Below, in pieces: positions 1-5,429 of a DNA stretch of 9,407 nt. The stretch's first letter is position 1; every line of letters starts with the position of its first letter. Location: contig CAISJA010000354.1 of assembly GCA_903885525.1 (NCBI GenBank), forward strand, positions 1 to 9,407. The letters run 5' to 3'. The notes below the pieces were generated by a model, which saw nothing but the letters and a program-made list of their open reading frames with translations, did no database searches and was not told the origin of the DNA. The DNA comes from an uncultured Opitutaceae bacterium (GTDB taxonomy: Bacteria; Verrucomicrobiota; Verrucomicrobiia; Opitutales; Opitutaceae). The translations under genes were made by a program, and so were the position numbers.

Positions 1-878
1 ACCCCGGGCTGGCGGTCCACCGTCCCGTCTAGGCCGCTGGCCTCCAGCAGCCCGGCGGCGGTCCCGAGCCATTTGTCGCCGTCGGGGTGCGGTGCCCCCT
101 GCAACATCAGGTCGACATAGTAGCGGCCGATGAGCCCGCGGGCCTCCCCCTCCAGCGCGGACGTCACCAGATGCCGGGCCGCGGCGTCCGACGGTCCGTC
201 GAGGCGGGAGACCTTCACGACCAGATCCCCGCCGAGCGCGTGCATCGGGTTTCCCGCAAACAGCGGGTTCGGCAGGAAGCCGTCGATTTCATATTCCCCC
301 ACCGAGAGCAGGCTGAGTTCGGAATCGACCGCCCCCTGGTTGGTCTGCGCCCACTCCATCCCGGCGGCCGGGCCGGTCCGCCGGGCCGGCTCCAAGGTGG
401 GATCGTGCTGGATGCGCAAGGGCACGCCGCGGCAGGGCACGAGGTAGGCAATCCGGTGATAGGCGATCCGGACCTGCCGGCGCCCGTAGCGGTCCCGCTT
501 GCGGTCCGGCACTCCGTTGATCCAGCCCTGGCGCAGCAGGGTGTCCTGGAGCGGCTGCCAGACCTCGTCGATGAAACGAGGCCAGGTGATTTCCTCCTCG
601 GCGGGCAGGGGCAGCGCGACGATATTGGCGGCCGGGATGCCGCGCTGGGCCGCATAAAATTCGCCCAGCGCCACCGATTCCGGCTGGCTGGAATTGACCA
701 GAATCACCGTGCGGGCGGCGAGATCGGCCCCCGTCCCCGGCGCCGGACCGGCCGCTTCCGCCCGACCGGCAGGTAGACCACACCGGAGGCAGCAGAGCAC
801 GATCAGGGTGCGAAGGAGGCAAGAGTGCACCCGGCCGACTTTGCGGGTCCCGCCCAGGGAGGCGAGTCGCCATTTCAT
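1..878 (-). CDS. Exported TIGR03790-family protein of unknown function (3' end cut by window)
   Basis: The open frame runs from an ATG at 878 leftwards off the window edge, giving 292 residues without a stop. Residues 1-40 look like a signal peptide with a long basic start and a hydrophobic stretch (LLRTLIVLCCL, about 21-31). A GTG at 830 would give a shorter, more normal signal peptide and is a possible true start. The mature part opens with TVILVNSSQPESVALGEFYAAQ (about 57-78) followed by RGIPAANIVALP, then YLVPCRGVPLRI (about 145-156) and VDSELSLL (about 184-191). These are the blocks I associate with TIGR03790, a family of exported proteins found in Verrucomicrobia, Planctomycetes and Myxobacteria whose function is unknown. 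No enzymatic residues can be assigned. The gene is divergent from the fluoride riboswitch-crcB unit, and no Shine-Dalgarno sequence precedes the ATG. Family membership is from remembered motifs, so it is likely rather than proven. Confidence 0.8.
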   Translation of the reverse strand, partial: MKWRLASLGGTRKVGRVHSCLLRTLIVLCCLRCGLPAGRAEAAGPAPGTGADLAARTVILVNSSQPESVALGEFYAAQRGIPAANIVALPLPAEEEITWPRFIDEVWQPLQDTLLRQGWINGVPDRKRDRYGRRQVRIAYHRIAYLVPCRGVPLRIQHDPTLEPARRTGPAAGMEWAQTNQGAVDSELSLLSVGEYEIDGFLPNPLFAGNPMHALGGDLVVKVSRLDGPSDAAARHLVTSALEGEARGLIGRYYVDLMLQGAPHPDGDKWLGTAAGLLEASGLDGTVDRQPG

Positions 879-884
879 AGACTT

Positions 885-910
885 GCCAAAACCAAGCCCC
901 TGGGTTTGGC
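885..910. repeat. Imperfect inverted repeat in the divergent region before crcB
   Basis: GCCAAAACC at 885-893 is the reverse complement of GGGTTTGGC at 902-910 except for one mismatch, with an 8-base spacer. It lies 6 bases upstream of the start of the leftward gene and just before the fluoride riboswitch on the other strand. It could be an operator for a dimeric regulator serving both promoters, or a hairpin in the short leader of the leftward gene. Nothing in the window identifies a regulator. Confidence 0.4.
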
Positions 911-913
911 TGG

Positions 914-981
914 CCCCGGCGATGGATTCCGCCTTCCCGCCCGGGTAAACCGCCGCACTCCGCCGGCTGATGACTCCTGCC
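914..981 (+). promoter_or_regulatory. Fluoride riboswitch (crcB motif) upstream of crcB
   Basis: The conserved elements of the fluoride aptamer appear in order. GGCGATGG at 918-925 is followed by ATTCCGCC at 926-933, and GGCG 918-921 pairs with CGCC 930-933. Next come AAACC at 947-951, a stem GCCG 952-955 / CGGC 964-967, and CTGATGACTCC at 967-977. The pairing that closes the aptamer, GGA 924-926 with TCC 975-977, is present; the next position, T927 with C974, is mismatched, while T928-A973 pairs again. An extra GC-rich stretch (934-946) separates the first hairpin from the AAACC. The aptamer ends about 25 bases before the crcB start. No hairpin with a U-run follows, so control is more likely at translation than by intrinsic termination (inference). 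The downstream fluoride channel gene is the expected target. Confidence 0.92.
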
Positions 982-1006
982 TGAACTCGTCTCCGACCGG
1001 TCCCGC

Positions 1007-1405
1007 ATGCGTCTCTATTTCCTTATCGCCTTCGGTGGTGCGCTGGGCAGCGTGCTCCGCTTCTGGCTCTCCGGCCTCACCGCCGCCCACATCGGGGAGA
1101 CCTTCCCCTGGGGCACCCTCCTCATCAACGTGCTCGGCTCGTTCGTCATCGGCTTCTTTGCCACCCTGACCGGGCCTGAAGGCCGCTGGTTCGCCGGGGC
1201 GGAAACCCGGCAGTTTGTGATGACCGGGATCTGCGGCGGCTTCACGACTTTCTCCTCCTTCAGTCTCCAGACCCTGAACCTGGCGCGCGGCGGCGAGTGG
1301 CTGCGGGCCGGTGGCAATGTGACCGGTTCCGTGGCACTTTGCCTGGCGGCTGTCTGGCTCGGCCACTTGCTGGCCACCCAACTCAACGCGCTGAAAGGCA
1401 CCTGA
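1007..1405 (+). CDS. crcB: Fluoride ion channel CrcB/FluC
   Basis: This 132-residue protein is the usual length for the Fluc family, which exports fluoride across the inner membrane as a dual-topology dimer. Visible family blocks are GGALGSVLRFW (10-20), the GTLLINVLGSFVIGF segment with pore Asn41 (about 36-50), and the GICGGFTTFSSFS block (about 74-86) holding the sodium-site region and the two phenylalanines (F82, F85) that line the fluoride path. Four hydrophobic segments fit: about 3-22, 34-53, 66-90 and 103-124. There is only one crcB gene here, which suggests a homodimeric channel. It sits directly behind the fluoride riboswitch and two bases before the DUF190 gene, so the two genes are probably co-transcribed and induced by fluoride. 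The start ATG at 1007 lacks a clear Shine-Dalgarno sequence. Confidence 0.96.
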   Translation: MRLYFLIAFGGALGSVLRFWLSGLTAAHIGETFPWGTLLINVLGSFVIGFFATLTGPEGRWFAGAETRQFVMTGICGGFTTFSSFSLQTLNLARGGEWLRAGGNVTGSVALCLAAVWLGHLLATQLNALKGT

Positions 1406-1407
1406 CC

Positions 1408-1758
1408 ATGCAACTCCCCACCGAATCCCTGCTGCTGCGGATCTTCCTCGGCGAATCCGACCGGTCCGACGGCCAACCCCTCCATGAAGCCATCGTGCTG
1501 GCGGCCCGGGCGGAGCATCTGGCCGGGGCCACGGTGCTGCGCGGGGCGATGGGCTTCGGCCCCAGCAGCCGCCTGCACACGAGCAAAATCCTCCGCCTTT
1601 CCACGGACCTGCCGCTCATCATCGAAATCGTCGACAGTGAGGAGAAGATCAACGCCTTCCTCCCCCGGCTCGACCGGATGATGGGCGGAGGCCTCATCAC
1701 GCTCGAGAAGGTCCGGGTCCTGCACTACGGCCCGCCGCGCCAGCCGGCCCAGGGCTGA
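1408..1758 (+). CDS. DUF190 (PII-like) family protein
   Basis: A 116-residue soluble protein with the DUF190 pattern: LLLRIFLGESDR (8-19), PLHEAIVLAARAEHLAGATVLRGAMGFG (24-51), the basic/histidine stretch SSRLHTSKILRLSTDLPLIIEIVDSEEKI (53-81), and GGGLITLEKVRVLHY (93-107). DUF190 proteins have a small ferredoxin-like, PII-like fold and are often found beside crcB in bacterial genomes. That neighbourhood suggests a role in the fluoride response, but the biochemical function is not established. The start ATG follows the crcB TGA after two bases. An AAAGG (1394-1398) inside the crcB end, ten bases upstream, may serve as a ribosome binding site or the genes may be translationally coupled. The start at 1408 is preferred over an in-frame upstream ATG at 1297 that overlaps crcB by over 100 bases. 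Confidence 0.9.
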   Translation: MQLPTESLLLRIFLGESDRSDGQPLHEAIVLAARAEHLAGATVLRGAMGFGPSSRLHTSKILRLSTDLPLIIEIVDSEEKINAFLPRLDRMMGGGLITLEKVRVLHYGPPRQPAQG

Positions 1759-1759
1759 G

Positions 1760-1787
1760 CCGGCGGCGGGTGGCGGGAACGCGCCGG
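1760..1787. terminator. Possible hairpin between convergent genes
   Basis: CCGGCG at 1760-1765 can pair with CGCCGG at 1782-1787 across a 16-base loop, directly after the DUF190 stop and before the end of the leftward nuclease gene. The stem is short, the loop long and no T-run follows on either strand, so it is a weak candidate for a terminator serving either convergent unit. Confidence 0.22.
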
Positions 1788-1835
1788 ACCACCGTGGCCC
1801 CCGAGCCAATTTTCCGCCCGCACCACGCCCGGCAC

Positions 1836-2858
1836 TTACTTGGCCGCGGCTTTTTTCAGCAATTGGGCCCGCAGATAGGTGTCCGGCGGGGTCGCCCGCC
1901 AGGCCGTGAGCCAGATGCGCCCGAGCATTTCCCCGCCGGCGAGCAGGCGCTCCTCGATAAAGGCCGTGCCAGCCGGATCGGCCGGGCGTTGGTCGTGGTT
2001 GAGCTGCCCGGCTTTTTCCAACTGGTAGGTCTTTTCCATGACCGCGTGGGAGGCGAGCAGGAAGTCCATCGCGGCGGCAAACATCGGGTCGCGCCCACCG
2101 CCGGCCACGGGGCCAAGCGACAGCGGCTGCGCCGGGCTCACCCGGCCGCGGACGGAGGCGAACGTGATCCCCGCCTTGTTGAGAAAGCCGCTGTCAATCC
2201 AGGCATGGAAGCCTTTCCAGGTGGTGTAGCCGGCGGGATTCGGGCCGGCCCAACCGTTGTGGTGCTGGGTGGTGTGGAGCGGCTGCGCGGCATCGCCGAC
2301 CAGGTGTCCCATAGTGCCCATCAGCTCCACGATGGAAAGCTGGGTCTGGGCGATCTCATCCGGCGTGCCGATCTCCTGGAGAACCTTGAGCCGGGCGAAA
2401 TCGGCCCGCAGCTTGCCATAATATTCTGTGATCGCCCAGGGCAGGAACCCCGGCCATTCACGGGTGCGGTCCGAATTCTGTGCCGGATCGATGGCGGGAA
2501 AATTTTCCGGGTGGGCCGCGCGGCCGGCGGCAAACTCCGCGGCAAAGGCATACCGGAAGCTGCTCACCGTGGCGGCACCCAGGCCCGCCTCCTCCAGCTG
2601 CTCCAGGTCGAGGTAGTGGTCGATGCCGTTGTAGTGCCGCGTGGGCAGGTCGGGGCTGCTGCGCCAGCGGTCCGGCTCGCTGCACAGCCAGGCGATGCGC
2701 TCCGCGTGGGCGGGCTCCTGGACGAAAGCGGGGAAGTCGGCCGGCAACGAGGCCAACGCCACCTGGTTGACGATGCGGTGCCCTTCGTAGTCCCAGGCAC
2801 GGAGCGAAGGCGGAAGAACGGCCAGCAGGAAAAGGAGCAGCAGGCGGCGGATCGGCAT
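1836..2858 (-). CDS. Secreted S1/P1-type zinc nuclease
   Basis: 340 residues from the ATG at 2858, chosen because it begins a compact signal peptide (basic MPIRR then LLLLFLLAVLPPSLRA). Cleavage after Ala21 would leave Trp22 as the mature N-terminus. That is what the S1/P1 family needs, since the free N-terminal Trp binds zinc. The other ligands of the trinuclear zinc site are present with P1-like spacing: His27 (WxxxxH), Asp63, His81, then HLVGDAAQPLH giving His185, Asp189 and His195, and HAWID giving His218 and Asp222. The family cleaves single-stranded DNA and RNA and removes 3'-phosphates; related members are phospholipases C, so substrate is not certain. The enzyme should act in the periplasm or outside. 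It is third in a leftward run with infC and an amidase, about 90 bases after the amidase stop. Nutrient scavenging is a plausible role (inference). An open frame continues upstream of 2858 into the amidase gene but is not coding there. Confidence 0.9.
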   Translation of the reverse strand: MPIRRLLLLFLLAVLPPSLRAWDYEGHRIVNQVALASLPADFPAFVQEPAHAERIAWLCSEPDRWRSSPDLPTRHYNGIDHYLDLEQLEEAGLGAATVSSFRYAFAAEFAAGRAAHPENFPAIDPAQNSDRTREWPGFLPWAITEYYGKLRADFARLKVLQEIGTPDEIAQTQLSIVELMGTMGHLVGDAAQPLHTTQHHNGWAGPNPAGYTTWKGFHAWIDSGFLNKAGITFASVRGRVSPAQPLSLGPVAGGGRDPMFAAAMDFLLASHAVMEKTYQLEKAGQLNHDQRPADPAGTAFIEERLLAGGEMLGRIWLTAWRATPPDTYLRAQLLKKAAAK

Positions 2859-2919
2859 GGCGGGAAGCTGGAGTGATTTTCCGGGAGAGGCGAGGAGAAG
2901 TCGCGCCCCCGCCACGGCC

Positions 2920-2940
2920 GCCCTCCGGGTCAGGGAGGGC
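2920..2940 (-). terminator. GC-rich hairpin between amidase and nuclease genes
   Basis: GCCCTCC at 2920-2926 and GGAGGGC at 2934-2940 form a perfect 7-bp stem with a 7-base loop, located 9 bases after the amidase stop codon on the leftward transcript. No T-run follows in the direction of transcription, so it could be an RNA-processing or stability element, or a weak attenuator, rather than a full terminator. Confidence 0.3.
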
Positions 2941-2949
2941 CGGTGCCCC

Positions 2950-4092
2950 CTAACGCGCCGGCTTCGTTTCGGCCGGGATCGGCAACGGAGCCGGAACGGC
3001 GGAGACCCGCAGGGCGGCGAGGGTCGCCGCATAGGCCTGCACGCCCTCGGCCAGCCCCCGGGCGATTTGCTCGCGGAATTCCGGAGTGGCCACGCGCCGG
3101 GCCTCGGCGTCGTTCGAGAGATAGGCGCACTCGACGAGTGCACCGGGGCAGTCGAGCATGCGCAGCACGGCCAGGCGGCCGCGCTTGAAGCCGCGATCGG
3201 GTGTCCGCAGCGCCGCGTGCATCGCCCGATGCAGGCAGGCACCGAACAGCAGGTTGGCGTCATCGTGGCGGTTGCCCGGATAGGCCACCCCGGTCATGAC
3301 GTCCCCATGCTCCTCGCCGGCGGAAAACATGAAGCGGGGCGTCATGGTGTAAACCTCCACCCCGGTCACACGCTCGGTCTCGTGCTCGACGGAATTGAAA
3401 TGGATGCTGAGGAACAGGTCGGCCTGGTGGCGGTTGGCGAAATCGTCGCGCAACTGCAGGTCGGCCTTCTTGCTGGGGGAGAGCTCGCGGTCCTCCGTCC
3501 GCGTGAGCAGGACGCGCCAGCCCTGCGCGGCGAGGAGCTTCTGCAGGCGCAGGGCCACGTCGAGCGTCGCGGCTTTTTCCGCGAGGCCCACCCGCCGGTT
3601 TTCCTTGCCCGGATCGCTGCCGCCGTGCCCCGGATCGAGCACGATGGTGCGGGGCGGCCCCGGAGGAAGCTCGTCGGGCCTGTCCGCCGGCCGGAAGAGC
3701 GGGGCGACGAGTTTGCTCACGTCGAGCCGGTCGATCCACAGGGTGCCCCTGTCCGGCAGCGCGGGTTCGCCGAGGAAGATGCGCAGGCCGTCGAGATAAA
3801 AGTCCCGCTGGCGCGACTCGAAGCTGAGGCGGACACCGGAGGCGTCGCTCAGTGTCATCGCCAGTCCCGGGGCGGCCCACGCCGCCTTGAGCCCGTACCG
3901 CGCGGCGAGGTCGCGGACGTCCACATACTCGGCCGCATGCAGCCGGGTCGTGGGCCAGGGCGGGGCCGGAGCGGCGGCGGGGCGGGCGGCAGCGACACGG
4001 ACGGGGGTGGGGGCGGCCGGCGTCTGCGCGGAGGCTGATCCGGCCCAAGCGGCCAGCAGCAGGACACCGCGCGAGAAGAAATGCCGCGCCAT
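2950..4092 (-). CDS. Exported N-acetylmuramoyl-L-alanine amidase (Amidase_3)
   Basis: 380 residues. Residues 1-22 form a signal peptide (hydrophobic VLLLAAWAG, AxA-type site SASA). A Pro/Ala-rich linker (about 23-48) leads to a domain at about 50-135 (YVDVRDLAARYGLKAAW, later FYLDGLRIFLGEPAL) that resembles the copper-amine-oxidase N-terminal-like stalk found on cell-wall enzymes. The catalytic Amidase_3 domain follows: IVLDPGHGGSDPG with zinc ligand His156, LAEKAATLD with Glu172, LFLSIHFNS with His231, and GALVECAYLSN with catalytic Glu321. All four key residues are present. The enzyme should cut the bond between N-acetylmuramic acid and the stem peptide in the periplasm, as in daughter-cell separation or wall turnover. 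The segment around 250-290 between the last zinc ligand and Glu321 could be a regulatory insert (inference). It starts 14 bases after the infC stop, so co-transcription is likely. Confidence 0.93.
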   Translation of the reverse strand: MARHFFSRGVLLLAAWAGSASAQTPAAPTPVRVAAARPAAAPAPPWPTTRLHAAEYVDVRDLAARYGLKAAWAAPGLAMTLSDASGVRLSFESRQRDFYLDGLRIFLGEPALPDRGTLWIDRLDVSKLVAPLFRPADRPDELPPGPPRTIVLDPGHGGSDPGKENRRVGLAEKAATLDVALRLQKLLAAQGWRVLLTRTEDRELSPSKKADLQLRDDFANRHQADLFLSIHFNSVEHETERVTGVEVYTMTPRFMFSAGEEHGDVMTGVAYPGNRHDDANLLFGACLHRAMHAALRTPDRGFKRGRLAVLRMLDCPGALVECAYLSNDAEARRVATPEFREQIARGLAEGVQAYAATLAALRVSAVPAPLPIPAETKPAR

Positions 4093-4106
4093 GGCGGAAA
4101 GCCGGA

Positions 4107-4769
4107 CTAGGCGTGTTCCGCGGGCGCCGTGCTGCCGTCGGTCGACTGTCCGGGCTGCCGCACATGGAACTTCGGCTTGCGCTTGTTCACCGGGTGCGGG
4201 GTCAGCATCACGTTGATCTGCTTGCCGGAGAGCTTGGGCTCGGAATCCGGGTGGCCCATCGTCTCCAGCTCGGCGAGGGCGCGCTTGATCAGCTCAAAGC
4301 CCATTTCGGTATGGGCCATTTCGCGGCCGCGGAACTTGAGGCGGAGCTTCACCTTGTTGCCGTGGTCGAGGAATTCCTCGGCGTGGCGCAGCTTGGTGTT
4401 GAAATCGCCCTTTTCGATGCGGACGGTGAATTCGATTTCCTTGATCTTGCCGGCGGCGGGCTTGTTGTGCGCGGTCTTCTTTTGCTCCTCGTAGACGTAC
4501 TTGCCGAAATCCATGATGCGGCAGACCGGGGGCACGGCGTTGGGCGCGACCTCCACCAGATCGAGGTTGAACTGCATCGCGAGGGTGATGGCCTTGGCCG
4601 TGTCCATGATGCCCAACTGGCGGCCTTCGAGGCTGATCACCCGGATCTGCGGGGACTTGATGCGGTGGTTGCGGCGGATGGCCGCAAACGGGTCGTTGTT
4701 ACGACGGGGATCGCGATCCCGGCTATAAGGTTGGCGGGCCGGGCCGCCAGGGGAGGAAGGAAGTGCCAT
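4107..4769 (-). CDS. infC: Translation initiation factor IF-3
   Basis: IF3 binds the 30S subunit, prevents premature 50S joining and checks the start codon and initiator tRNA. The 220-residue product has the N domain from about residue 31 (RRNHRIKSPQIRVISLEG) to the signature PPVCRIMDFGKYVYE (80-94), a charged linker (KKTAHNKPAAGKIKE), and the C domain (FTVRIEKGDFNTKLRHAEEF, then KVKLRLKFRGREMAHTEMG, about 114-157). It is longer than the usual 170-180 residues because of a basic, low-complexity N-terminal extension of about 30 residues and a Ser/Thr/Ala-rich tail after residue 203. The ATG at 4769 is the only ATG before the conserved core. No Shine-Dalgarno sequence precedes it, and I do not see the AUU-type start used for autoregulation in enterobacteria. 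The usual downstream partners rpmI and rplT are missing; an amidase gene follows instead. Confidence 0.95.
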   Translation of the reverse strand: MALPSSPGGPARQPYSRDRDPRRNNDPFAAIRRNHRIKSPQIRVISLEGRQLGIMDTAKAITLAMQFNLDLVEVAPNAVPPVCRIMDFGKYVYEEQKKTAHNKPAAGKIKEIEFTVRIEKGDFNTKLRHAEEFLDHGNKVKLRLKFRGREMAHTEMGFELIKRALAELETMGHPDSEPKLSGKQINVMLTPHPVNKRKPKFHVRQPGQSTDGSTAPAEHA

Positions 4770-4899
4770 TCAGGAGTGGGTTGCGTGCAGGTAGGTCGGG
4801 GCTGTTTTTGCCTCTTGGCGGGGTGAAGACAACACCTATTTGAGCGAGAAACGAGATGCGGCCTGGCCGGCACAGCAGGAATGACGATCCGGGCCGGGC

Positions 4900-5280
4900 T
4901 CAGACGCTGAAGCTCTCGCCGCAGGAGCAGGAGGCCTTGGCGTTGGGATTGGCGAATTTGAAGCCGCCCCCGACCATCTGGTGGGAGTAGTCAAGCTCGG
5001 TGCCCTTGAGGTAGAGGGCGGTCTTGGGGTCGACCAGCACGGGAATGCCGGCGCTGCGCACCAGAATGTCGCCCCGGCGCGGCTCGGGCGTGAACCGGAG
5101 CTTGTAACTCAAGCCGTTGCAACCGCCGCCGGTGATGGCGATCCGCAGGTAATCGCCCTGCCCCTCGCGCGCGCTGAGGGCCGCGACCTTGGCCCCGGCG
5201 CCCGCGGTCAGACGGACGAGATTCTCATTGCCCTCGCGCACCCCTTCGGGCGGCGGGGCGGTCAGAATGGTGGTAGACAC
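4900..5280 (-). CDS. A-type iron-sulfur cluster carrier (IscA/SufA/HesB/ErpA family)
   Basis: The family takes part in building [2Fe-2S] and [4Fe-4S] clusters and passing them to apo-enzymes in the cytoplasm. With the GTG start at 5280 the protein is 126 residues, near the usual 105-125. The three conserved cysteines are present: Cys54 in ITGGGCNGLSYKL, and Cys118 and Cys120 in the C-terminal FKFANPNAKASCSCGESF block. An ATG at 5328 would add 16 residues (142 in total); I prefer the GTG because the added part has poorer codon third-base GC and lies beyond the family core, and because a possible promoter overlaps it. Neither start has a Shine-Dalgarno sequence. No iscS, iscU or suf genes are near, so whether it acts as IscA, SufA or ErpA cannot be told from context. 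It follows pdxA by about 150 bases. Confidence 0.92.
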   Translation of the reverse strand: MSTTILTAPPPEGVREGNENLVRLTAGAGAKVAALSAREGQGDYLRIAITGGGCNGLSYKLRFTPEPRRGDILVRSAGIPVLVDPKTALYLKGTELDYSHQMVGGGFKFANPNAKASCSCGESFSV

Positions 5281-5315
5281 AGCGGCACTGATAAGCAGTC
5301 CGCCAGCGTTGGCAA
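5281..5315 (-). promoter_or_regulatory. Possible promoter giving a leaderless Fe-S carrier mRNA
   Basis: On the - strand TTGCCA (5315-5310) and TATCAG (5293-5288) are separated by 16 bases and match 4 of 6 positions or better of the -35 and -10 boxes. Only 7 bases separate the -10 from the GTG at 5280, so transcription would start at or next to the start codon and yield a leaderless message. It is a weak match found by eye and could be chance. Confidence 0.25.
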
Positions 5316-5384
5316 GCGCCCGAGGCATCAGGCCGGCTTCGTTGCTGCTTTTTGTGCCGGTCCAGCCAGCAGATTTCACCACGG

Positions 5385-5402
5385 AAACGGCGCGAGTCGC
5401 CG
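5385..5402 (-). terminator. Weak hairpin with short T-run after pdxA
   Basis: On the leftward transcript CGGCG (5402-5398) pairs with CGCCG (5392-5388) across a 5-base loop, followed by TTT (5387-5385). It lies about 30 bases after the pdxA stop. The stem is only 5 bp and the T-run is short, so termination would be partial at best. Confidence 0.3.
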
Positions 5403-5429
5403 GAGGCAGGCCCCCCCCGCGAACGACCT

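Noticed and set aside
289..1008. - strand open frame of 239 codons crossing the riboswitch region
   Set aside because: The neighbouring frame carries the TIGR03790-like motifs; this one is an Arg/Gly/Pro-rich shadow.
1770..2876. + strand open frame of 368 codons
   Set aside because: Antisense to the S1/P1 nuclease, whose zinc ligands and signal peptide are clear on the other strand.
2859..3263. Upstream extension of the nuclease frame
   Set aside because: It overlaps the amidase C-terminus; the signal peptide begins at 2858.
4770..4899. Search for an infC leader regulator or promoter
   Set aside because: The best -35/-10 pair (TTGTCT and AAAAAC, 17 apart on the - strand) is too weak to call and no stable leader structure was evident.
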